A stretch of 64,000 bases of DNA, taken from assembly GCA_910591455.2 (NCBI GenBank), contig OU342816.1, positions 16,973,138 through 17,037,137 on the forward strand. Direction: 5' to 3'. Position 1 is the stretch's first letter. The number at the start of each line of letters is the position of its first letter. Of this stretch, positions 49,332 to 62,260 are shown in pieces. The position numbers were made by a program, and so were the translations under genes. The notes under the pieces were generated by a model. The model made no database searches, was not told where the DNA came from, and was given only the letters and a program-made list of their open reading frames with translations. The DNA is from Pholis gunnellus. Lineage: Eukaryota > Chordata > Actinopteri > Perciformes > Pholidae.

Positions 49332-52300
49332 CATTATACCCCCTTTAGTTATCTAGGTCATAATAGCCTGTTATATCAAGAGGCTTATTATAGCCAGTTA
49401 AATAATTACTATATGTACAGTTCATCCAGTCACTAACTTCTACATAAGTGATGCATGAACAGTCATGGTTGAAACTCCGAAATTGGCTCACAGAAACAAG
49501 CAACAAAATACATGACTTTTCCAAAATGGCTTGGAGAGTTTTCTGTGCTGTTGTGATGCACCCCGTCACCCGAAACAGAAGAAGATACAGCAGGTTGACG
49601 AGCATTTTACAAGGCAGTCTGTTGTTCGAGACGAGAGCAAAAACGGTATCAAAATAAAAGCAATTAGAAGGCAAGAATAGAGATGGGGACGGGGGTGGGG
49701 AATAAAAGCACTAGGAGAGAACCAGGCAGCATTGACGACTCTAAAACAGTACGTGTAAGCAGAAACAAAAAGAACAAGACCGCTCATTCTAAAAGTAAAC
49801 GGTGTAGAGTGGAGCAGTCAGCCTGTCTGAGGTCCATATGTGCAGTGTGCAGATCCAGTGATATCGCCAATCGATGGATCAATCTTCCTTCTTTGTGTCA
49901 ATTAAGACTCGGCTGCCTTTTGGAAATCTTATATCAGAAATTGCATTGTCATTGCACACACACACACACTCTTGTTGTACTCTCCTTTTTATTCTCTCTC
50001 TTTCATGTTGACTTTTCTTTCAGGCTCTATTTGACTTTGTCTCACTTTGCCTCCCTCTGTCTCCTCTATCACTGCGCCAACGCGTCTCTTTTTCTTCTAA
50101 ATTTATCCCCAAGCACGGGACACTCCTCGCATCACTCCCGTATTTCCCTCTGGCCTGACTCAGAAGAGGCTCTAATAGTGCAACTTTCCCTTTAGTGAAG
50201 CTCGGTGGAGCCATAAAGCAGCCCTGAGGTCTAGTTGGCAGCCAGATGGTTCCAGCCGAGCTTTCATTCTGCTAATGGGGTAGGGGGGCAGAGCAGTTAA
50301 TGAAAATCAGACCCTTGAAATGAAATGACCAATGTACCAAGGTAATGAGGCACACGTCGGCAGCAAGCCTTTACATGCATTAAGGTAATCTTAGATGGCA
50401 GGATTATGTAAAAAGCATCTTATGATGACTGTTCATTAGATGGCTAAGGACTGACTGATTATTTCACGGCATGCTCAGCTAACAAACACACTCCCACTGA
50501 CTCAAAGCACTGTCTGTGATATTCAGACTGACTGGGCCTGGCTAAGTGCTTCATCAAAGCAAGGCTGTGTGCCAAACGCCATCAATGAGTCCCTGCCCAC
50601 GTAGCATTACAACCTACAAATTACAACCCACATTACAGTCACTGGCGGCAACAATATCACAGTCACAGGACTCACAAATGCACACGGGGCTAATCACCGC
50701 GCGTTGCAGTCACAGTGCAGAACCGCGAACCCTTTCAGCCAACAGTCGCAATCAGAGTACCGCCCCAAAATCAGTTCACAGTTATTTACTGCCATTTGTC
50801 TCGTATTAGGCTGTGCCAATCAGACGGCGGATGCTAGAGGGGAGGAAAATGTGAGAGATTCAGGGTTTGAAACTGAGGGATTATATGAGAGTTTGTTGGA
50901 GAAAATGATATATACCTGACTCACCACTGTTAGTTATAGCTTAGACCTTATCTGATGCAACTCAAAGCAGCCTTAGAATAGACTTTGAAATTGATTGTTT
51001 CTCCTTTTATTTTTCCCTTTTTAGGAGTTTTAGAAAAATATCTATCATTACTACTGACGTTCTACCAACAGTCTTAAGTATATAACGAGAGTAAACAGCC
51101 AGAGAAGTCTGATCATAGAAAAACAGAACAGCAAAGAATCTCTAATAGTATCGATTCCCTCCAAGAGTTTCTTTTAACGATTGCGGCAATGTGTATTTTA
51201 AGTTTTTCAAAGCAAGTTTCTACACCAAAGCAACATTCAAAGAAACAGTTTACACATTCTTCACAATAGCAAAATTATTGTTTTCATATATTTCCACATA
51301 CACACCAAAAGCCAATTCCTTTTAAATGTTGACATTGCTGGATGTTGATTTAGTGTGTTGACAAGACTTAAGTGTAATCTTTTTTTTTGCTTTGTTTTTA
51401 TAATTTGATTTTAATGACACATTCTGTGAAACGTCACCTCAGAATGTGAAAACGGGACAGAACGGGATAAACAGAGTGGAGAGTTTAATCCACATCCCTA
51501 ATGATGAGAGACAGACTAACAAAGGGTTGACTCATTCTGTTCACTCGTATGCTTCTCATCTCCGCCGGAACTGACAGTTCAAAGTTTAAAACATTCTGTA
51601 TTCATATTATTTCCGTATTTAATAGGCAACATCGGCAAAATGCTGATGATGCCCAATGTGGAAATGAACCAAATTCCTTATGCTCCGAGCCCTGAAGATG
51701 CTGTTTCTTACAGACCCGAGTATTGCTGGCCCAGTAATTACTGTTTACCTTCGCAAAAGAGTACATGTCACACAGTCGGTATGACCAGTAGAATCAACAA
51801 ATACATAAACATTCCTGAATATGAAAAGATTTAAAAAACAAATGACCTAGATACTGTAAGTAAATGTGAAGCACAATGCCATATGGACGTTCGCTGTCTA
51901 TCTATAACTGACCAAATCAGTCATTTCTTGTTTCTGTGATCAGGTTGTGCTCTTGCCATTACTGATATAGACTATGATGCTTCATATGTGCATGTACTGT
52001 TGATTCCTTTTGTGAGTCTGCAATACTGTTGATGCTCTTCAATTGCAAAAAAAAAAATCTGTTACAGGAGAATATATGTAATAGATCTATAGACAATTTC
52101 TCGTTGACGTCGTCTTCCCCACTCTATGTCCTGTTCCTTGCTCCCACAATGACCCAATTTCCCTATAAATATCAAGTGTTGTCTTAACTCGCCCATGCTT
52201 GCGTAGCATAAATAGTTCAGTGCTGTTCGTAGCATCGTGCTGTCTTCCTCCCTCTTCCCCCTCCCCCTTTGCTGTGCACTTCCTCGTGGCAGAGCCCAGT

Positions 52301-53699
52301 TAATTGCACACTCCTCATTACCACCCATTGGAAAAGAGCTCCCTCTGAGCAAGTCAACTGCGTAGTAGACAGTTTTTCAAAGCTCTCTGTACACATCCAT
52401 TTTCTGCGGGAGAAAATAGGGAACGGCGGATGGGAGGGGGGGGGGGGGGAATTCATGCTCCACCTGGCCTTTGACCTCAAGTTATGAGTTTCACAAACTG
52501 CCTCGTGGATTTGTGTCCGTTGTGTTCTGTGCAAGAGCGTTTGGAGACTCTCTGTAGCGGGAAACATTCCTCTTAGCTGCCCGACTTGTGCGTGAGCATG
52601 TTGTTGTGCTCGCTCTGCTCCGTCTGAGTCCCAACAGTGGGACCGGAGTGGATGTGACCTCAAAGACTGAGCAGCATCTGTTAACCCCCTGATCATTGCG
52701 TCTATCTGACGGCTAGGCTGGAGCAGCGTCTGCCCAGTCATGCGGGGAGGGGGGGCCCTGCCAATAGAATCAGCAGTCCATGGTAATGAGCCCCAAACGA
52801 TTCCCAAGCTCAGTGCTGTCACTTTGACGACTCCAAAATGAACACTGCGCCAGACAATTCTCAACACCTGCTGTAATAACATTCAAGAGAGAGGGAATGT
52901 GTCTGTATCACAGGTACGAGAAAATGAACGTAACCCCTCTTGTCAAATGTAATTAGAAGCATGTTGGCACTGGACATGGTGCAATGAATGTTTTGAATAG
53001 AATGAAATTATTGCTGCAGCGAGATTATTTTGCCCTGATAACAGTGTTCTGTGTGCCTTTGCAGAGGCGTATGTGAAGATGGAGTTTTCTGTCCAGAGGT
53101 GTAATGGAGTGCTCGGCTAGAAGGGTCTGTATACTAGCAAACTATTCATTTACACAGCCTTTACACACAAAGGCATGAGCAAACGCTGCATGCACACACT
53201 ACCACCATGCATGTTGTTGTGGCAGCAACACACACAAGAAAGAAAATAAGCATTTTCCGTCACACACACACACACAAACCTTTCACGGAGTGTGTGACAT
53301 CTTGTCCCGTACTTTTACATCCACATCTCTGTTCACGATTTCTCCTCTTCCACACCCCTCCCTCTCCTTGACCTTCTCTTTTCATTAGTCAGAGTGTGTC
53401 TCATGCCCCTGAGCATGCTGATAGTGCACTGCTCCAAGGCTGCATTTATCAAGATGATAAAGCACTCCCAGACAACAGCCAAGTATCTCAAGGCTAGCGG
53501 CCGCGGTACCTGACAAGTGACAACAAGGCACACACACCTCCACCCCCCCCCCGATCTCCCCCTCCCGCTCTCCCCCAGCCGTATACCATGCCTAGTTGGT
53601 CACAGGTTGTTGCCTTATGTCACACGAGCCCCTAATGAGAACTTAAGTGCGGATGAAGGCGGGTGGCTGCACTCAGACAACAGATCTGCCTCCGTATAT

Positions 53700-53752
53700 G
53701 CGTGTGCACACACACACACTTTACCTCCACACACACACACACACACAACACA
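53700..53752. repeat. imperfect (CA)n microsatellite
   Basis: Two CA blocks separated by CTTTACCTC. Confidence 0.85.
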
Positions 53753-54318
53753 GCTCGCAGCACACTGACGTCCACTGTGCTGTTTGTCTGGAGTTCAGCG
53801 GCATCCCGTTAAACCATGCAGGCCCTGAGTCACAGAGATGCAAGTCTTGCCACTTTTAACGTCCGCTTTCATCTTTGCCTGCTGTTCAGCTCGCTTTGCT
53901 CCATTCAATGGAGGCTGCTTCCCACTCTCAGCCACAAAGGTGCTGCCTGCCTTTGGGAGTGCAGGGGCTGCAGCCCGAAATCACTGTTCAACGGTAAGAC
54001 TCAAACCGACAGCTGAGATGACTGGGGAGTTATGTTGTTCTCTTCAAAAGGTTTTAGCAATTGCTCTAATGGGAGGCAGTGGGCAAATTTGACAGTTTTT
54101 TTTGTTCTTTTTCTCTCGCTACTCTTTTCTAGTCGCCATTAAATTGCATTTAAATGTAATTTTTCTCTATTAAAACACATGTTCATTTATAATTAAAAAG
54201 AATATTGATCACGGAGAGTCATTTGTAATGAAAAGGCTCAAAAAGCAATTTTACTTTACTGCCACAGAGATTTCTTTTGTTCCTTCCAGCGTCTTGCTCT
54301 TCCTTTCTTTTGCTCGCG

Positions 54319-54390
54319 CTCTCTCTCTCTCTCTCTCTTTTTCTCGCTCTCTGACTCACACAAACACACACACACACACACACACACACA
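54319..54390. repeat. compound (CT)n-(CA)n microsatellite
   Basis: A CT tract at 54319-54338 and a CA tract at 54365-54390 with a short spacer. Confidence 0.9.
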
Positions 54391-54466
54391 TATCATTTAG
54401 CTGATTTAACCCCGTCAATATGCAAATGAAATTTCAAAATACAACATTTTGCAAGATATTTAGCTT

Positions 54467-54495
54467 ATTATAACGTTGTGTTGCAACGTTATAAT
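54467..54495. repeat. perfect 12-bp inverted repeat
   Basis: ATTATAACGTTG and its exact reverse complement CAACGTTATAAT, separated by TGTTG. Function unknown. Confidence 0.85.
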
Positions 54496-55754
54496 GTTTA
54501 CATCTGTCAAATGTAAACCAAACGGTGACATTGCTACTACAATGGATCATTTATATTTAGTTTTAGAGTGAAAGTCACAGACTGAAATACAATTTCAGAT
54601 TCAAAAGAGCATTTTGTTTAAAAGGTTCTTTGTTAAACATTCAGAGCATTGATACAGCAGCAAACACCAATCTGCTAAAGATATAGAGGAGTAATGTCAA
54701 CCTGAGCAGAGACGGAAGTCACTCTTACTATGCGTGCGTTGTAATCCAAGGGCTTTGTTTACATAGCCGGGCTGGCAGGGATGCATGCGAGCATGTCCCA
54801 CAGGCTCGCTCACAGACATGCTCATACGGCGGTTGCAGCCGATAACGTCACCTTGACCCACATCGTCATTGCAAAAGAGGAAGTGCCCACCCTCCAATTC
54901 CCCCTGAGGTAAACACTGTTAGCTCTGTCAGCACTGTTGTTTGCACTGTTAGCAGCGTTAGCAGCGAGGCGTCGGCTCAGCTATGACGCCATGTTGAGTG
55001 TGGAGGCGCCTTGATATGCTCTGAATTTCGAATAGTACCCTTAAATTGCAGCTGTAGGAAATCCCTTCTCTTGCACAATAAACAGACGGAGCATGGTTTC
55101 TATTTTCAAAATAACATAAGTAAAATGAATGAAATTTTGGAAAGAAAGAGCACACGTGTTGCACTGAAGAAGCATCATGACATGCTAGAATTATAACAGT
55201 CAGTGCTGTGAAAGGGAATTGCGAGGCGATTCACAAGAGTCTTCCACGTCTTGTAGAGGCAGAGTAGTGCACACTGCTGAAGGGCGTGATAGCTCCACGG
55301 AGGTAATGGAGGACCTCTTTGATGTGTTTCTGAAATACCAAATGTCAAGAAGGAGGATAGAGGGTCATTCTGTTATATTTTTCATCTTCTCCTGGAGCTG
55401 CCAGGTTAACAAACCATTTTAAAAAGTGCTGCCGTTCGATTGACGACTGTATTTTATACATTATATATCTTTTTAATATTTTTAAAGCATGACTGTAGAT
55501 TTTTATAACAGATAAACATCTGTTAAGTCGATTGGCGCTTCTGAAGCCTTTGTTGATCAATGATAACTGTGGAGATTGTCCACCGTAGTCTTTTGTGTGA
55601 TGGTTGAAAGCTAAATTGAATTTCAATCTCTTCAATGTCTTCATTCTAACCCTGACTTACTGTACATCGACCGATTCAGTCCAATAAAAGGATGCTAGAG
55701 CTCTACAAGGTCCCTTTGAATAAGAAATAATAACAAATACCCCATAAACACACC

Positions 55755-55960
55755 AAATAACAAATCACGTTACCAGTATGTAGGGAGGAGGTTGGGTGGA
55801 TGTGGGGGGATCAAGCTATATTGCCTCGATAATTAATACTCATTTTAATCCAAATCACGTTTTTTTTACGAAACCTAACCAAGTTCTTTTGTTGCCTAAA
55901 CCCAAGGGTTCCCCAGTGTGTTCAAATGTGACGCCAAGGGGTTCAGACCAAGTGTCCCCA
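55755..55960 (+). repeat. possible teleost interspersed repeat fragment
   Basis: The segment contains CACGTTACCAGTATGTAGG, and further on ACGAAACCTAACCAAGT, then TTTTGTTGCCTAAACCCAA. These resemble a fish repeat built from CCTAACCAAGT/TTTTGTTGCCTAAAC units. Its boundaries are unclear; it runs up to a CA microsatellite at 55995. Confidence 0.45.
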
Positions 55961-55992
55961 TGTAACGAGTTCGGAATGAGAATAGGTTGCCC

Positions 55993-55994
<2 letters not shown>

Positions 55995-56026
<32 letters not shown>
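55995..56026. repeat. (CA)n microsatellite
   Basis: About 16 AC units. Confidence 0.95.
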
Positions 56027-56030
<4 letters not shown>

Positions 56031-57069
56031 CTTTCCAGTCCTGCCCTGCATTGCTTTTTCTCAGAAGGTTGTTCAGTATTCCAGATCATATCTCTCTGTA
56101 GATGCTTAACTCTCACCTTTGTCAGTCCTGCTGCATGTGAACTGTCTGCTGAATCAAAGGCTACAAAAACCTCTCAAGAGCTCCACGGCAATATCTAAAG
56201 GTTGCTGGTTGTAGTGTTTTCTTGATTTTCAGCTTTAACATCAGTATACACTTTCAGTTGTATCACTGGTAACGCTGTATGCTTAACAATATGAACTCTC
56301 TGATAAGATCAGAAAACATCTCATTCTCTATGGTAGGGTTATGCACTTGGCATTGCCAGCTGCATGTGTTTGTTTCATGCTTCACTATTTCATTTAATGT
56401 TCCTTCACTATGTGAGGATTTTGATTCTTAATAGCCTCCTTATGTTAGACTCTGTAACAGTCGACCTGTTTTTCTGTAGTTGTCCTCTCTTTTCTCCTCT
56501 TCCTATTCAAAACATGAAGTACCGCTGAGTTGACTTCCATGCCACTATTGGGCTCCTTCTTTGTGCTGTACTCATGACAGTGACATGATGGTAAGATTCA
56601 CAACACGACAGAGCAAACATCATTAAAGAATTGCAGCAGCCAGATGTAATAGCTTCGACAAAAGAAGAAGAGAAACAACAAAGTTTTGGCTTATGAAATA
56701 TCGAGACAAAGACTTTACTCTAACTGGCGTAAAGCCTGTGTGTGTGTATAAAGCTAACGAAAGTGAGCATCCAGTGGGAGATTAGATTTCATTTTGCAAG
56801 GATGAAAATAAAAAAGTTATCCTCATACTCACTTTTTGCTTTCGCTTCACCCTAAAAGACAACAAATAAACAGGATTTTTGTGTTTTAGTGTCTGCTATA
56901 ATAAAATACTACTGGCTGTATCAACAATGTCAACAGTCACCTCACGATAAAATACAGTACACGTGCTCGTCATTGTGACATGGAGGCATGAGATTTCTAG
57001 TGACTGACTCCTCAGAGGTCTGTGTCTCATAGCTGGATATATGACATTACACAGATCACACAAGTGATT

Positions 57070-57172
57070 ATTGTCTCTACTCATAGATGGCACATTGGTC
57101 TAGATTTGAACCCACACTCCTCCCTCAACAGCCGTAATCTATGTGCCCTTAACCACTTGACACCCAGCCCCT
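57070..57172 (-). mobile_element. tRNA-derived SINE head
   Basis: Read on the minus strand, GGGGCTGGGTGTCAAGTGGTTAAGGGCAC carries a box-A-like TGGTTAAGG, split here from the box B GGTTCAAATCT about 45 nt downstream. This is the internal RNA polymerase III promoter layout of a tRNA-derived SINE. It does not fold as an intact tRNA and I found no flanking duplication. The 3' end is not defined. Confidence 0.5.
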
Positions 57173-60100
57173 TCGGCAAAGCAGAAGGAAGCGTGATTGT
57201 TGTAAGAAGCTCCCAGCTGTGGTTGTTTATGAACCTTGGTGTTGTTAGAAAGAAAAAGAAAAAAACAGCAGGATAAATCTTTAGAAAAATAACACTTGTG
57301 AAACTGATGGTGCCTGGCCGAGGCCATGACCTGGTGCAGGTTGACTTTGACCTCGCTGAATGGCCTCAGCTGCCCCAAAACAAATGCTGCTTACAGTACA
57401 GGCTATTGCCTGCGTGGCCTCACTTCTGGTGGAAGGGTCGGAGGTTATGGAGCCCTGACCTTACTGTACGTTGGCGAGATTTTTTCACGAAGGATTTAGC
57501 AATATTTCCCTTTGCCTGCTCTCAAACAAGGGACCGAATGAAATAGATTTTGCAATGGCATTGGTTATTATGAGGATTCAATCATGAATGAACTGCATAA
57601 CAACTCGATAAGGGCAGCATGGATTATGCTAACTGGATTATTTCATATTATTAAGTGAAATGCTTCATTGTGTAATGTGTTGCCGCTGAGCTCTCGGCTG
57701 TTCCCGATGACCCTTCATCACAACACTGTGTCTATTCTGTGTCTCACAGAAGAATCACAGAAATTAAACCACGTGACGACCTCTAAATAACCTAACTCAC
57801 AGACAGATGTACAGTCATGTTTACTACAACACATAAGAAACAAATAAACAGTATAAATCTAGAATAAATGTGTGCAGCCACTTTGTCGGGAAAACAAGAG
57901 AGGAGCGTTTACAGCGCAAGTTAACAAACTGGGTATGCGTAGGGAAGCAATTTGAAACCTGGGCGAGAATGGCGGACTCTGCCGCCAACAATGAAAACGG
58001 CTACATGGTATTCACAGAATGTAGAGTATATACATTGAATGGCTATTGTGGAAACCATGTCTGCTGGTATCGTCTTTTCAGCCACAACAATGCAATTAAT
58101 GAGGTTCTTACCGATTTCCACTTTAAGTTGAGACTGATAATAAATGAAATACGTAACACTGGGTGGCTGCAGGGTGCAGCTAGGAGCTGAGAGGGGAGTG
58201 GGATGAAGCAGAAGGCAGGTGCAATAAAGTGACCTGGAGGCTCGAGGAGAGGGGGGGGGGGTGATAATAACGCATCCATGTGACTGACTCAGAGTGATGG
58301 GCTTACCTGGCCATGAATATTTCAGACAGCAGTGAGGTGTGTTATTACAGCTCAGTGGGAGCACTCACAACATGGGGCAAGACATGTGCCATCACAAGAT
58401 AGGACTGAGCACAAACACACCCTCACACACACAATGCGTCTTCTTTTTCTCCAGCATTCAAAAAGAATGCATTTCAAATTGGTCATTCATGTTGAATACC
58501 TGAATAGCAACATGTTTTCATCAACAAACTAACAAGAGCATCTTCCACCGACATGCTCCCGTAAATCGATATACCAACAAGTCAATGAGTACGGAAAGGT
58601 TTACACGCTATCGGAAGACCAGCTCTGCGAGCGGGGAGAGTAAAATAAATCCATGTGCAGCACATTACTTGAGTTGGAACAGTCCCACATGCCAAGATGA
58701 CTATTAAATAAATATTCTGTTTACATGGACTGGGTGCCCAGGGGTCTGCAAACTAGCACAGCAAAAGCAGCTTCACTCACCCAGCTAACAATCCGGTGCC
58801 TCTAGCCATTCTTATGTATTCCCTCCATTATTTCACCAGCGTCTGCCTCTCACGCCACCAACTCTTTTACAAAACAGTGTCTGGAGATGAGACTGTCACT
58901 GTGTTCTATGATTGGGAGGCATGTGCTGGTTTAGAGTACCCTTACTAAACGTTTGAGAAATGCATTTTGAATTTATCCAGGATAGTGGGTGTATTATTGT
59001 ATATGTAGGCTCCACATCGAATGCCTACAGCATACATACTATACAGCACATAAACATGGATATGGCTTATGGGAATCACCGTATCAGCTTTGTATAGCAC
59101 TAAATTCGGGCCATGGTCTTCTTAGCTGAAACCTGGATGACTATAACCTTAAAAGCAGTTGCTTTGCTTTATTTCAAAGCAGCTAACAAAAAAAAAATGA
59201 TGAATTTTAGAATGCTAGAATTACCGTGACAGCATGATTATCATGACTTTTTCAACATAATTATAATCATTGTCCACTGAGTATTTCCTCAGTCTAGTTA
59301 CAGTGTATTAGACATTCACAAACTATTCCCACTGATGGTGACTTCCGTCACCTTCCAACATCGACACCTGAGACAACAATGAAGCCAAGGGCAGGGAACA
59401 GCCAGCCTTATGCATTATACATTATTCCTTAGTTATTCATCAGAAAGGACGCGCATTAACCTGTGCACAACCCAGAGAGCGCCATTAATATTCAGCAGAA
59501 AGACGTTTGAACAGGTCCAAAAATAAGCAGTGTGACTCGCACATGCGTGTGGCAGGTAATTAAGATGTGTGGTCCTGCAGCTACACATAAGATCACTAAA
59601 GGATAAAAGCCATTCAGCGTATTACATTCTTTCACTGAATTTACATCCGTGCTTGAAATTTGTTATTTAACTTTCAGTTACAGTAACATTATATACTGTA
59701 TATATTGTGTAGAGGCTGAGAAAATCAGTTGAAAGTATCTCATTTATGTCCGTAGATGTAATACTGTATTACAGTTTTATTTCTTATATTTTGTTTCTGT
59801 ATAAATAGTGACATGGCTGCTTGATCCCACCACAAGATGGATCTCTAGTTTTTCCTCTCTTTTTTTATTTTGCATTTCTTTTATGCTTTAAGTTTACAAA
59901 ATGATAAGTTAGACTTATATCTTGAGTATGTGCTGAAAAAAGGATACCCTGCATGTGAGGTAAAGTACAGTTTAAAAGGAAAAGAACACAGACAAAAAGG
60001 AATGTGTGGAAAGTCAGCAAAGAAATTGACCAAACGAGGCAAGAAGTAGAGAGACGCTAGAGTGAAGAAAAAAAGAATTATGATAAATGACGGCTCATTA

Positions 60101-60579
60101 TAATGAAGAAAAATGTATGCTTTGCAGCCTCAATTGGATAACCATCATCTTTTGTTGGAGCTGATGCAATGGGAGGTTAAATGCTGCTGGTGGCACTTGA
60201 AGAGTATTTGTTAAGGGCTTAAAGATAGGTAGACAGTTCCCAGTCAGTCCAGGGATTCTAATTAATTATCACCCATCTAAAATGTCTGGGCCGTTGTCCG
60301 CTTTTAGCATGTAGTAGCCTACATTTCTGTGGTCAGCTCTGTCACACATGCACATAAAGCAATACTTGTGAGATAGGTCAGTTTGAGCCGATATTGCCGC
60401 AGTAGCTATATTTGTGTTCTCACAGATGTTACAGAAATATTTATATGTCTCTGAAAAGTCAAAACTCAATATTATACCCAGCCAGTTTAATTATTCACTG
60501 CATTTCAGGGGTAGCAAAATGATCTTGAGAATCTGTGCCAGAGCAACAGAACTGGCGGGGGGGGGTTAATGAAGCTCAC

Positions 60580-60718
60580 CTTTCTGGTAGAAGTACAATT
60601 CTACGGCTGATTCAGTGAGCTTTTGAATCATGCTGGCGGGCAAAGAACTCGTTGGTTTGAGACTGGTGATCCAGATCCTCAGAGGAAGTCGCCGTCTTTT
60701 GCTACCGTGCAGTAGCAC
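60580..60718 (-). other. weak exon-like segment, function unknown
   Basis: On the minus strand a pyrimidine-rich stretch, CTCGCCTATTTTACAG, precedes 139 bp that are open in one frame (46 codons plus one base) and end CAGAAAG|gtgagc, a good donor. The encoded peptide (LLHGSKRRRLPLRIW..., ending ELYFYQK) matches no family I know. It lies 13.8 kb upstream of sez6 exon 1 and could be an upstream exon, a non-coding RNA exon or chance. Confidence 0.2.
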
Positions 60719-61579
60719 CTGTAAAATAGGCGAGCAGGCGGCACAATCAACCCGTGTGGAGTGTTCTCGCAGAACACATTTGTACATCTGCCAGAATGTA
60801 ATTTTGGAGGAGCAGCAGGATGCCTTCCACTTTGTGTGTGTGTACTTGTGTGTATGTTTCCTTTCTCCCATGTGCAAATTAAACATTTCAAATATGCCAG
60901 TTTAGCAAATTATACATTTGTGACCTGGTGATACTCAATGCACAAGACCTATAATATTTTATTGCCAATGCATGGAATAGAAGACTTGTCTCCACTCAAC
61001 AAGTGAGTTTCAATAGAATGCAGGTCATAATAAAAGAGGGATGGAGTAAAGTATACATTTAATACATAAATCAAATGAACAAGCAAAGAAAATATACAAT
61101 GTGGGGCTAAACTGCACCATCAGGGAGGTCAGTGTAGAGTTATGCTTAAGATATATGGGCAAATTATGAATAGACCACCACTGCACATGAACAAATTCAA
61201 ATGTACCTACTCACAGCAAGCTAAGGTGACTCAAACCACACAATAAAATACACATGGTAGATGGCTATTCTACCACTCGGTCCCCCCTTCAGCACAGCAC
61301 AAAGCCCCACAAGAAAGAGAACAGAAAGTGGCCCGTTCAATTGATTAGTTAGACTCCGCCCCTTTGCCTGGGTCCTAATGCTAGACCGCCTGCTACCGGC
61401 CTTCCCATATATAAGCATCATGTGGATGTGTCATCCAACAAAAGTTTGACAGGATATCATGTTATTTTATTTGATCTAGATGATCCCATTCATTATCTCT
61501 GCCAGGAGGATCATGCGATCGGTTGGACGTGTACACGTGTCCGTGAGTGAATGAATGTGCAACTCTCTGTCTTTCCATT

Positions 61580-62260
61580 CTGCCAGTAGGGGCTGCTAGT
61601 GATAACACAGCTGAGTGCATCTCCGACCCCCAGCCGCTGCTGTGCGCCCACTCTAGGAGGGAAGCAGTTTTCTGAGTGTTTCGCTAACAGCTAATGGAAC
61701 TATCAGTACCTCTTAGCTACTGCTCTGCGGCTCACTTTTTATTGTTTTGGACAGTGTGTTTTTCTAACTGCTGACAACTAACGGAACAACCAGCACAGAT
61801 ATTGCTCTATATACCTCTCCACAACTCAGCCGCTGCTAGGCGGACAGTTTGATGGGTTTTATTTTGTTTTTGGGAGGATTGTAAGGAGTGTCTTGTACGA
61901 CGACTTCAAGCCGATTACCTGTATGCATGTGTGTTTTATGGTGCTTTGCAGCGCATTGGTTGCAGCTGCTATGCAGGCAGAAAGCTTGGTGAGTTTAATT
62001 TAGTTTTTTGCCAGGTTGAACAACGTGTCTTATACAACAACTGTGAGCCGATTGCCTGCATACATGGCCGCTTGTTTTTTGAGTTTGAATGAAGTATGTA
62101 TTATGACGCCTTGCTGCCTATTAGCGTCTCGACGGGGGTTAGCTAATTATAGGTTGTATGCATTCAATCACACAATACTGCTGTTGTTTTTGCAGCTACA
62201 CCTCACAGAGATCTCCACTCTGAGTGCACCTTCCTTGTGAACCTTCCTTTGAAGTTTGGT
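61580..62260. repeat. internally duplicated block, probable interspersed repeat
   Basis: Two diverged copies lie 137 bp apart. The first is GTGTCTTGTACGACGACTT, then GCCGATTACCTGTATGCATG (from 61888). The second is GTGTCTTATACAACAACTG, then GCCGATTGCCTGCATACATG (from 62025). Upstream, TGTTTCGCTAACAGCTAATGG and TTTCTAACTGCTGACAACTAACGG form another pair about 80 bp apart. It is GC-richer than its flanks and I do not recognise the family. Confidence 0.55.

Noticed and set aside
49683..50195. 170-codon plus-strand open frame
   Set aside because: It runs through a CA microsatellite (His-Thr repeat) and has no recognisable domain, so it is treated as chance.
57060..57172. Intact tRNA gene
   Set aside because: Boxes A and B are present, but the acceptor and anticodon stems do not pair, so it was called a SINE head.
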